64,000 nucleotides of DNA from Phaseolus vulgaris (Eukaryota > Streptophyta > Magnoliopsida > Fabales > Fabaceae), in contig NC_023756.2 of the NCBI RefSeq assembly GCF_000499845.2, positions 6,324,815-6,388,814 of the forward strand, read 5' to 3'. The position numbers and the translations under genes are program-made. This document shows positions 33,460 to 43,383 of this stretch, in pieces. A model generated the notes under the pieces. The model was not told the origin of the DNA and made no database searches. It worked only from the letters and a program-made list of their open reading frames with translations. Every line of letters starts with the position of its first letter. The stretch's first letter is position 1.

Positions 33460-34574
33460 TATTGATCAAGAGTGATCAAGTGCTTTGAAGAATTCAATTG
33501 TGCTTTGAAGAATCCAAATCCTATGTGTTTAATGCAAGGCTGAGTTGCTGCTGTGTTTTAGGAGGGATCTGGGTAGTTTTATTTGTAATCAAATCCTTTG
33601 TTGAATCTAAAGCAAATGTGTTTTAAATCCTTTTTGAAATAAAGTGTTTTTCCAACTAAGTGAAAAACAACCTTTTGTTTTGTCGAATCAACCGGTTGTT
33701 TTACTCTTAGGAGTTTTTGAAAAGGTTGAAAATTGTTTAAGTTTGGTTGACCTAACTGCCAAACCATACAATCGGTTTTTTCGTGGTTTCAACCGATTGT
33801 TTCTTTGAAAATCTTAACAGAATTCTGTTTTGGTGGTTGAATGTGCTTTAAATGATTTCCAATTGAATACGCTCCTTCATTAAATGCTTTGACTAATCTT
33901 TGGAAAATATAAATAGTTTGTTTATGTTTTCAAACATGTAAGAAAAACAGATTTGAGTTTTTCAGTTGTGAAAGAGTTGATTCAAGATTTGAACATTCAC
34001 ATCAAAGCTTTGGGTTTTCTAAGAGAGTGGAACAGGATTGCATTTGTATTGATTTCAGATTGTTCTGTAAAATGTGTAATCTCTTCTCAACCTTCTATAT
34101 TTCTGGTGTGGTGTTGCCAATGAGTGTTGTGTGCTCTTGAGGCGGTCAAGATTAATACTCTTGGTGTGTGATTTGACAAAGTGAGTGTGTTTCTTGAAGG
34201 GTTCAAGGTCACTGCTTTGGTGGATTTTGTGTTGTAATCTGGTTTGATTACTTAGTGGATTACCCAGTGGTTTTATGGGGACTGGATGTAGCTCTTAGTT
34301 TAAGAGTGAACCAGTATAATTGTTGGTGTATCTTTCTCTTACCTTTAAACTCATTTAAATTATGTTTTTAGCTTTACTGATATAAACAACCGATTGTTTC
34401 ACAGAAACAACCAATTATATTTCTGTTGCTTTGCTGTTTTATTGCTCTTATTCTTTGCTAACCTGATTTCTGTTAAGGATTCATACAGAGAATTTTGTTA
34501 AACTTTTAAAAATATTTCAAAAACCTCCCTTACACAATTCACCTCTGTCTCGTTTAAGACCATATATTCTAACA
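33460..34574 (+). mobile_element. Element C 3' LTR
   Basis: tattgatcaagagtg...accatatattctaaca, preceded by a GGGGGAGA tract and followed by the duplicated gaggt (34575-34579). Three paired near-palindromes (33664-33702, 33767-33802, 34384-34415). Confidence 0.92.
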
Positions 34575-34579
34575 GAGGT

Positions 34580-35813
34580 ACCCCTGAAATTCCTCATATT
34601 TATTCATTCGTTTTTTGCTGATAAAAAAAAATTATGCTACCAAAATAAGATAAACAACATTTCATCTTCCGTTCTCATATTCGCGCTTAAGTGTTTTCTA
34701 GTAACAAAGAACCTCTCCAAACCTTTAGGAAAAGCCCTCTACTCAATTGCAATTCTCATGTAAATATAGGGGGACACAAGCTTGAAGGTATATACAATCA
34801 TCTATGTATGCACAAACTTAGTTGGCAAAAAGGACTTCCATCTCTAATCACTCTTAACCATAACAAAAGAAACTAATATGTTAGCATCTAACATTTATCA
34901 GTAAAAAAAGCTAAATTAATTACTTTCATTAATCTTAATAAATTATTTTTTGGTATCTTAACGTAATAAAATTAAATAAATATAATAATAACTTTATAAA
35001 ATAATTTCACACCATGAAACCAAAAAAATTGTTTTTAAAAACATCAAACTTTCTTTAACAATTAATATGAGTGACTACAAATATTATCACGATATTTGTG
35101 ATTTTTAGTTCTTTATAAAATAAAAATAACTCGCTAAGCAACGTATGTATTTTCAAATGGCCATTTATATTTGGTTTTTCTTATTACTCTGTAATGGGAA
35201 CGTCTTATTTGTTTTATTTTTTAACAAAGACGACTTGTTTGTACATTTATTTTTTCAGTTTTTATAAAAGGAAAGAAAATCCAAATGATAGTTAAAACTG
35301 ATACTATGAAATGCAAATGTTAAGTTTAAAAATAAGAAGTAAATTCAAATAAATAGATTATATATTTATATATTATAGAGAAGTCACTCACTTAATTAAT
35401 GCATTTCAAATAACTCAAACTCTAAACCGTATTTAAAAAATAAACATGAGATTAAATAATAATTCAAGTCAATGTTCACACATTAAAGAATGTAGACTTT
35501 TTCTAAGATTTAAAAAAGGAACACTAGTACATACTTTTGTAGGTAAATTTCATTAAACAAATGTAAATACAAAACAAGTTGCAACATTGATGACAATTTT
35601 ATACTTTCATGCTATACTCAAAAAGGATATTAAGTCATTGTGATGCAAAATTTGATTACAATGTGTTATAGGAAGTTTTTTAGTGTTCTCGAGTTTAACA
35701 TAGCTAAGAAAGAAAGAAGTACAACATGAAATTGAAAAATCACATTTTTAATATTTGTAGGGGAAAATTCTAATAACTATTCATAAACCACTTAGGGGAA
35801 AACAAGAAAAAAA
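34580..35813. other. AT-rich intergenic DNA
   Basis: No gene seen. A CACTAGTACA string at 35522-35531 resembles the CACTA terminus at 41620 (see findings). Confidence 0.5.
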
Positions 35814-37797
35814 TTAACTATTTATTCCTATAGTTGGAAAAATATTTTCTTTATAAACTATTAGCTGACATATTATACCATGTGTATTAATATCAAGCTT
35901 CTCAACCAAGTGGGTCCTTAAGTCAAGCCAAGCCAGTTTATCGTCAATTGTTCTGAAGAGTATATTGCTCATATTCGATATTCCAGTAGGACGCAGAAGG
36001 TAAGGTAAGGGTCCAAGAGTGATGAGTTTAGTCCATGTTTCCTTCTTACCAATTTCAGCCAAAATTGATATGGAAAAGGTAGTTGTTTTGTAATTGAACC
36101 ATTTAAGAGAAATAAATGACTCTCCACCAATTTAATATCAAAATTATCATATATTTCTAAGGGTATATCGAAGGGGGGTAAGGGAGTTATAAACCATTCC
36201 TCATTGCTTAAGTCAAATGATACCAAATATGTTTTTTCAGGTTCATCATAACTTTCCCGCCAGTCACCCAACCAATGACACATCCCCTCTAAGTAGAATT
36301 TATCAAGTTTTTCACACCTTGGATAAATATATATATCAGATTTAGGTTTCCTCCATGAATTCCTTCTTAGGCTATAAATCTCCCACGGTCCATCCACATC
36401 CCATTCTTCATCATTGTGGGTATCCTCCGAAAGAAAATTTGGATAAACAAATATTTTTCTAATTACCTTATAGTCATCTCTAGCACAATCATAGCCAAAT
36501 CCAACATACGTAGAAAAACGGTCCATAGAATCTGATATATACTCACTTGGACTGGGAGGGATGATCTTAAATTCACCGCTAGATGGATTCCATAAATACA
36601 TAGTGCCTAATTCGTGTGGGTGGAGGCAGAGAATTCCATAATGCTAGAAGAACCCAAAGTAAAATATCCAGAACAATGACCCTTTGGCCAATTTACTTTT
36701 TCCATATTTTGAAAAGACCTACCAGAAAGTGAAAATAAGGAGGAATTATCAGGTTGACTGAGGCAAAGAAGGAGAGAGGTATCGTCATAGTAAGAATGTT
36801 GGTTAGATATGAAATTAGAGCTCCATGAAATTAGAATTTTCAAGCAAGAGAGCCCATGATTTGTGTAGGCATCCATATCTCTTAAGAGATTTCAAAGGTA
36901 GTTTGAAAAGAATGGAGAATGCAAGATCATCTGGTAAGTGATTCCCTAGCTTTTGAGCCACAAATTTATCGTACATCTCTTGGTTACGCAACCAAATGTT
37001 AATGAGTTGCCAATGGTCTTTGTTGTTCTCACTCCAAAGGTAAATGGGATGGGTAATAAGTTGGCAATGTTTGCTAATAAGATTCTTTATGGTGGTCTCT
37101 TGCAAGTATTCCCACTGTTGACAACAATATGTGAGCAAAAGAAATAACATAAAATATGGGAATGAATTAGTTTATGTACCTGGTTGTCCTTAAGGAAGAG
37201 GGTGATTTTGGTTCCCCTTGGGACTTGTTGGGAATTAATATCCTTGGTAACAATGAAAGGGGCACTAGGTTGAGATTCCAAAGTATATTGGTCATGGTCA
37301 TTATGCTTAGTGGTGAGGATAACCTTCTCGGCAACCAAATAAGTAGAGTAGAAGCCAATACCGAAATGATCAACCAAATCTAAAATAAGCACATATGTCA
37401 CATACTAGAATTAATGAGCATGGAATGAAAATGAAAGTTGAACATCACCACCTACCTACCCATTTTGGTCATGCCAATACCATTGTCAATGATAGAAAGT
37501 GTTTTGTTAACCTTATGAGGGATCAATGTAATAATTAATTCATCATTCAAAACGCTATTGTTCATGAGCCTCTCAAATTTAATTTTATCCAATGCCTGTG
37601 CATGCATACATAAATCAATAACGATTAAAAAAAGAAATGTAAAAATAACATATCAAATTTAATCGACAACTTACATTAGATGCATTGTTGATGAGTTCGC
37701 GAAGGAAAATTTCTTCATTCGAATAGAAAGTTTTCTTCATCAATCGCAACACCTCGATCATCTCACCCTTCAATACCAACGTCTCATCATTTGCCAT
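35814..37797 (-). pseudogene. Chimeric HSP90 N-terminal / F-box pseudogene
   Basis: Four exons read on the minus strand. Exon 1 (37675-37797): MANDETLVLKGEMIEVLRLM, then EIFLRELINNASN. Exon 2 (37460-37595): ALDKIKFERLMNNS to SIIDNGIGMTKM. Exon 3 (37180-37379): DLVDHFGIGFYSTYLVAEKV and PRGTKITLFLKDNQ. Exon 4 starts at 37114 with WEYLQETTIKNLISKH and PIYLWSE. All introns are GT-AG. Exons 1-3 and the start of exon 4 are HSP90 ATPase-domain sequence; about 29 codons around the ATP lid are missing before FGIGFYS. In the same open frame of exon 4 an F-box follows (KLGNHLPDDLAFSILFKLPLKS). Frameshifts near 36830, 36615 and 36062 separate the rest: YYDDTSLLLC, an F-box-associated region from 36601 (MYLWNPSSGEFKIIPPSPSE) and the C-terminus (KETWTKLITLGPLPYLLRP). 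The missing lid and three shifts argue for a pseudogene. Confidence 0.82.
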
Positions 37798-37865
37798 TGC
37801 AATTGCTTTAGAATAATACTAAAACTAAATGGAATCAATTTAACGAAGCAAAAACAACCGACAAC

Positions 37866-38168
37866 CATACATTTATATTGGTTAACCACGACCACCAAAT
37901 ATAGCCACTTAATACAAAACCACCATCCACATTTACACTTAATTAATTAATTAATAATTAATTAGTTTTTAAATTTAATTAGTAAATTAAATTTTAAACT
38001 TATTAATTAATTGTTATGATTATCCACTTTTTTTAAACAAATAATTAATTTTTGGCTTATTCATTTTTGGTCTCTATATTAATGGGCAAAATTCCCTTTA
38101 GTGACTGGCATTTAAAAAAAATGAATTTGGTCCCAATGGTTGTTTAAAAGTATGCAATTTTGTATTTT
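37866..38168. repeat. Dispersed 0.3-kb repeat, copy 1
   Basis: Matches 43080-43383 in the same orientation, from 'ccatacatttatattggtta' to 'aaaagtatgcaattttgtatttt'. It begins about 70 bp upstream of the HSP90-like start codon. No coding potential. Confidence 0.8.
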
Positions 38169-38310
38169 CCCCCGCGACTGCGACTGCGCCACCGCGACCG
38201 CGGCCCTGCACCACCGCGACCGTGGCCCTTCGCCACCGTGACCGTGCCCCGTAACTTGTGTCGCGCACCTCGCGGCCCTGCAAAGTCACGCCCCGCACCA
38301 GCGTCGCCTC
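38169..38310. repeat. GC-rich CCACCGCGAC-type repeat block
   Basis: Imperfect repeats of gcgac, ccaccgcgacc and ggccctgc in otherwise AT-rich DNA. It starts exactly where the copy-1 repeat stops matching copy 2. It shares the word ccaccgcgac (reverse-complemented) with the block inside the hAT element at 8515-8640. Confidence 0.6.
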
Positions 38311-38479
38311 CTTGCTACCCTATTCGTTAACAAAGTTCCCGCTCGTACGCGCGAGTTTTTTTTCAGCTTTGTTTCACTTTTGAGGTTAGTATTTTTTATT
38401 TATTATTTAATTATATATTAAATATTAAATGTTATGAACTATATATTTGAAAGTGTTTGTTTTGAGTTAGATATTGATT

Positions 38480-38745
38480 TTATATACTGAACGCACTGAG
38501 TCTGAGTATGAGGGTGTGCGACCTTCGACAATCTGAATTTAGTTTCTATATATTGAGGGAACTGATTCTGAGTCCGAAGGTGTTCGACCTTCGGCAGTTT
38601 TGATTTAGTTATTAATTATTATATTTTTTTTGACATATTGAACGCACTAGTTCTGAGTCCGGAGGTGTCCAACCTTCGACAATTTTGATTTATTTTTTAA
38701 TGATTACATATTCAACGCATTGGTTCTGAGTTCGCACTGGTTCTT
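38480..38745. repeat. Imperfect tandem repeat, about four copies
   Basis: A unit containing 'gaacgcactg(a/g)(g/t)tctgagt(c/a)' and 'gtgtNcgaccttcg(a/g)ca' recurs at about 38490, 38550, 38640 and 38713, with spacing of about 60-90 bp. The last copy is partial. Confidence 0.6.
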
Positions 38746-39058
38746 ATTAGTTTAGCAGTTCTATAGATCAAAGTTGGATTAATACACAACGGATAACTAA
38801 TGCTTACGAAAAAGGGATGGAATAATTCATACAGTTCGCAGAACATAATGTTGTTAGTTGTAATAATGGAGTAAAAATAAGGGGTTCTTGTGTCAATTGT
38901 TTGAATGGAAGGATATTGAGTGTTTCCGAAATTAGAGAACATCTTTTGTGTGATGGATTTTGAAAAGTTATACAACATGAACGTGGCATGGTGAATTGTT
39001 AGACTTGCCAAGTGTGCGTGGAGCTTCAGAGGAAGTTCATTTCTCAATGAATGATAGA

Positions 39059-39990
39059 TTATAAGACATGATTCGTGATGTGGGAGTAGAATATTTTGCT
39101 AATGCAGTTTTCGAAAATATGTCTAATGATGTAGAGACTCCTTTGTATCCTGGTTAAACTAACTTTACACAATTATCAACAGTGTTAAAGTTGATGAATT
39201 TGAAGGCAATGAATGGATGGACAAACAAAATCTTTACAGAATTGCTAAGATTGGTTAAGATACAATACCCAATCGAAATTATGAGGCAAAAAAAGTACTT
39301 TGTCCGATCGGTATGGAGTATAAAAAAATGCACTCATGTCCTAACGATTGTATTTTATACAGAAATTAGTACAAAGATTTAAGAAGATGTCCCAGGTGTG
39401 GTTTGTCACGTTATAAGGTTAAAGTTGATCAGAATGATGAAATTGATGAACTCCCAAAGGAAGGTGACGCTAAAAACCTTAGGCGGCATGCAGAAAATAG
39501 AAAATGTGATGGACTACTTCGTCATCCTGCTGATTCTTTACAGTGGAAGAATATTGATAAAGAATTTCCTAAATTTGGAAAAGAATCAAGAAAATTAAGA
39601 TTTGGATTGGTAACTGATGGAATGAATCCCTTTGGAAATTTATGTAGTAATCATAGTTCATGGCCCGTTTTGTTAGTGATTTACAACTTACCTCCTGCTT
39701 TGTGTATGAAGTGCAAATACATGATGTTATCTATGATGTTCTTTGGTCCAAAACAACTTGGAAATGACATAGATTTTATCTTAATCCATTGATTGAAGAT
39801 TTGAAGTTATTGTGGAATGAAGGGGTTGATGTGTTTGACGCGTTTAAGAATGAACCTAGACATCTCGTCAAACCTATAGACTCTACGGTATATCTTTGCA
39901 CTAATACTAATAGGATTATATATAAGCTATATTACATTTTAACTAATTTAAGTATTTGTTTGATTGTTGATGAGTAGCAGGAACCTAAGA
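39059..39990 (+). pseudogene. CACTA TNP2-like transposase remnant
   Basis: Plus-strand pieces in several frames give a collinear TNP2-type transposase. 39059-39380 has LMNLKAMNGWTNKIFTELLRL and degraded CPMG/CPNDC-like parts. 39403-39792 has SRYKVK, RRHAENRKCDGLLRHPADSL, LVTDGMNPFGN, SSWPVLLVIYNLPPALCMK and GPKQLGNDIDF. 39789-39870 has IEDLKLLWNEGVDVFDAFKNE. The family cuts and pastes elements ending in CACTA. Frameshifts and stops between the pieces, and loss of the N-terminus, make this copy inactive. Confidence 0.85.
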
Positions 39991-40009
39991 CAAAACTGCA
40001 TCTGCGAAA

Positions 40010-41145
40010 GAAGAAAATATTCTCCATTGATGATCCTGTGGCGGCTTGGTGGAAGTTGCTACAGCTTTAGATACAACCGTCTTAGAGGTTCTATGGGATG
40101 CCAATATTTTTGGAAGGCATAGTGATGTACAGTTGTATGTTCACATGTCTGATTTGTTGGTTGGACCTTGCATCTGGAGATCAATAGATTAACATAATAG
40201 TTCTGCAATTATGGATGATGTAAGTTCAAATATTTAAATCTTTATACTTTTGATTTATTAAATATATTAGTAGTAACTTATTGAAATTTAGGTATGTTTG
40301 TGGATTATGCTTCAATGAGAGGAAACAAAATATATATGGGTTTTTAGACCCTCAACAAATTCAATTAAATGAAAACAAGAAGTCAGAAACACAAACATAC
40401 ATCCCCACTGCCTTAAAGAATGGAGGAAGTCAAATTTATTTTGCTTCGTACATCCATGAGTAAGTCCTTATTTATTAAATAAGTTATACTAAATTATTGA
40501 CATAAGAGAAACTAATTGATTTGTTATATAGGTGTCATTGGCAACTATTGATCATATCTATTCAAGATCATACCGCTACATGGTTTTGCTCATTGCATAA
40601 AAAACCCCTACCTATTTTAAACACATTATAGATAGGTACAAGAGTTTCTTTTAACATTTATTATTACTTATATATTATATAATGTTATGTATTCTAACAT
40701 GAAATCTTATTATTTTAGTGCTTACTCTGGATATAACATGTTGAGTGGGAGGAGAAGTACAAACACACAAAGACGCACTTGGATGTACCTTAAGGTATTT
40801 AAAGTATATTTGTTCAATCAATTTAATGTGTCTCACTCATTCATTCAATACATTTATTTTCACATGCAGTCCAACAAGCAATCCGGAAGTTATGAGTGCA
40901 GTTATTATGTTATGCAGTGGATGTTGACTATTGTGCAAGCTGCAATTAATAAAGGTTGGGATCAGGTAATACATCAATACAATAAACACTTTAAAATTCG
41001 GGGATTATTATTCATGTACTAATTCAAAATAATTCAAATGTATAGTTTTTCAACGACCAACACCCACTAGATTCAAAAGCATTGGAGTATGTGAGAACAA
41101 CATGGTCAAAGTATTTTGTAACCATGTATAACACCTTAGGATAGA
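40010..41145 (+). pseudogene. Ulp1-like cysteine protease remnant of the CACTA element
   Basis: Downstream of the transposase, short plus-strand exon-like pieces end in a block typical of plant transposon-borne C48/Ulp1-like proteins: CHWQLLIISIQ (about 40530), SGSYECSYYVMQWMLTIVQA (about 40890) and, after an intron-like gap, FNDQHPLDSKALEYVRTTWSKYF (about 41050-41115). The His (CHWQLL) and Cys (YECSYYV) positions match the protease pattern. Several stops are present. Such ORFs often accompany TNP2-type transposases in plants. Confidence 0.6.
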
Positions 41146-41309
41146 TAAATCATTAGAGTGACATACTTTTTCATATATTAGGAAAACTTTTTGTAGAATG
41201 TTATAATTTGTTGTATGTATTTTTCATATTTAAAATATGATTTTAAATGTTTTGATTTTTTGGAATTGGATATTTTATGCAGGTTTGAGGGTTTTTAAAA
41301 AACAAAATA

Positions 41310-41606
41310 CTTTTTTAAATCCACATATAACGATGACTCCACGTGGAACCGTCTTTAAAAGTCCAACATACAACAATGGTTCCATGTGGAACCGTCTTTA
41401 AAAGTCCAACATACAACGACATAACTGTCATTAAAAGTTTTTTTTTTAATTTTTTATTACTATTTAGCATCCACTTATAAAGTAGGTTAATTTTATAACG
41501 ACGTTCAGCAATGGTCATTAAAAATGATTACTTTATAACGGCGCTCGCAATAACGACAGTTTCAAAACCGTCTTTTTATGTCCTCTTTAACCGTCGTTAA
41601 TGTACC
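41310..41606. repeat. CACTA subterminal repeats
   Basis: Repeated 'ccacgtggaaccgtctttaaaagtccaacatacaacga'-type blocks in both orientations, then 'ataacgacggt/cgtcgtta' words. Such arrays are usual transposase-binding regions next to CACTA ends. Confidence 0.75.
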
Positions 41607-41620
41607 TTTTTGTACTAGTG
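41607..41620. mobile_element. CACTA terminal inverted repeat (right end)
   Basis: tttttgtactagtg; reverse complement CACTAGTACAAAAA. It is next to the subterminal repeats and downstream of the transposase remnant. No convincing left end is found. Confidence 0.75.
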
Positions 41621-41884
41621 ATTGCAGAAAAAATATTTGACCATAAAACATTCATGATCTGGCAAGTAGTATTAGGGAGTTAGTTATAGAGTTTTGTTTG
41701 TGCAGAGAACACACAAAACACACAACCCAACGCATGGGAAGACAACCACCAAAAGCAGAGCGACCGACTGAACAAACGGATGCACACCATACGATCCTTG
41801 CACCACACACAACCGCAACAAAGAACAACAAGAGAAGAGCAAGAGCAAAGTAAAGGAAAAAGAACAGAACACGGAAGACGAAAA

Positions 41885-42557
41885 AAGTATATGGAGGGAC
41901 TAGACCAAAACCCATATGTTAAAAAAACAGATACATAGGTAGATTATACCTATTCATAAAGAATTCTAAGAACATACTAGATTGAAGTCTGTTATATCGA
42001 TGAAATGATTCTCTATGAATAAATCCTAAATTATCCAACTTATCAACAAACACATTCTCTTCAAGAAAAATAATGTGGGGGTTCTGGAGGTTAAAGGCGC
42101 AACCATCCACTCATCTCACTGCTTGGAGGATTCTGCAAAAAGCAAATTTGGTAAGGAGCGGGATAAGATTGACCACCATTATCTGCAGCCTGTGCGTGGC
42201 GGAGGAGGAAACTATGTCTCACCTATATTCTACGTGTAGAGTAGTGCCTGACTTGAGTGGGCTAAGTGCTGTGAGTGGATGGGGAAGGTTTCAATGGGTC
42301 ATAGGGAGCTAAAAAGTCATTTCTTAAGCTTTAGGATGAGTAGGGTCACAGAAAGTGTAAATGAGGTATGAGGGGGGGGGGGGCGCTGTGAGAATAGCAG
42401 TGGTAGGGGTAATTGTGGAAACACAGGAACAGGAAGGCTTTCAGAAGTTGCAGGATTGATCCCATTGAAATTTTTACTATGTCACAGTTGAAGGCCTGAT
42501 CATGGGTAATGTCCAAAGTGCGAGGGGTTTACTTTTCTTTCTCTAATTAGTGTCTTG
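41885..42557 (+). repeat. LINE-like dispersed repeat, copy 2
   Basis: Matches 20312-20985. The 42073-42312 frame reads TAWRILQKANLVRSGIRL, then CSLCVAEEETMSHLYSTC, the zinc-binding domain of plant LINE reverse transcriptase (CxxC...HxxxxC). A 12-base G run near 42370 is extended compared with copy 1. Confidence 0.7.
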
Positions 42558-42564
42558 AGCCAAT

Positions 42565-42795
42565 GGCATGTATGTAACGCTTACTTTCCATACGGATCCA
42601 AATCCTTATGTAAAAATCCGTATGTAATGCTGATTTTACATACAGATCCAAATCCGTATGTAAAAATCTGTATATAACGTCACTTTACATACATATTCAA
42701 ATCTGTATGTAAAATCCGTATGTAATTCTCAATTTACATACGGATTTGAATCCATATGTAATAATCGGTATGTAACTAGCAAATTTCTTGTAGTG
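42565..42795. mobile_element. Second CACTA terminus with subterminal repeats
   Basis: Repeated 'tccgtatgtaa'/'ttacatacgga' words in both orientations (42575-42770) lead to aatttcttgtagtg at 42782-42795, whose reverse complement is the common plant terminus CACTACAAGAAATT. Different family from the end at 41620. No matching left end or transposase was found. Confidence 0.75.
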
Positions 42796-43079
42796 ATCTC
42801 AACCAAGCTCGTATTTGTTATTAGGTTTCTCAAAATTGCTTTTAATTTTTCCCATTTCTCACTCCCTAGATCTCCATTTTCTGAACCGTGGTGCGTTTAT
42901 TTGATGTTTAATCGAAATGAATGAGTTTTAATGGAAGTAGATCTTTGAGCTTGGGATGGTATTTTGAGCAGGGAGAATCCGACTTAGATCAAAGGGTGTT
43001 GACTGCTCCTCCAATGTTTAAAGGCATAGAAAATGCCTTAAAAACTTATTTTTCATATTCAAGAGAAGCCTAGATTTAA
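42796..43079. other. Unassigned DNA
   Basis: No ORF of note and no repeat relation seen. Confidence 0.4.
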
Positions 43080-43383
43080 ACCATACATTTATATTGGTTA
43101 ATCACAACCACCAAATATAACCACTTAGTACAAAACCACCATCCACATTACTTTTAATTATTTAATTAATAATTAGTTAGTTTTTAAATTTAATTAGTAA
43201 GTAAACTTTTAAACTTGTTCATTAATTATTATCATTATCCACTTTTTTTTAAACTAATAATTAAGTTTTGGCTTATTGACCTTTTTTGTCTCTATATTAA
43301 TGGGAAAAGTCCCTTTTGTGTACTGGTATTTAAAAAATTGAATTTGGTCCTAATGGTTGTTTAAAAGTATGCAATTTTGTATT
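43080..43383. repeat. Dispersed 0.3-kb repeat, copy 2
   Basis: Matches 37866-38168. After 43384 it continues with 'ttgtcaaattgacttaaacgaag', where copy 1 has the GC-rich block. Confidence 0.8.

Larger units (their letters stand above)
21085..34574 (+). mobile_element. Element C: Copia-type element with gag but no pol, hosting element D
   Basis: LTRs at 21085-21884 and 33460-34574 with matching gaggt flanks define it. Its own interior is 21885-26599 plus 33319-33459. It has a Met-tRNA-like PBS, a two-zinc-knuckle gag, a degraded plant transposon protein ORF, a GGGGGAGA polypurine tract and no protease, integrase, RT or RNase H. The 5' LTR lacks about 300 bp internally relative to the 3' LTR, and the 3' LTR starts TA rather than TG. 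Confidence 0.92.
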
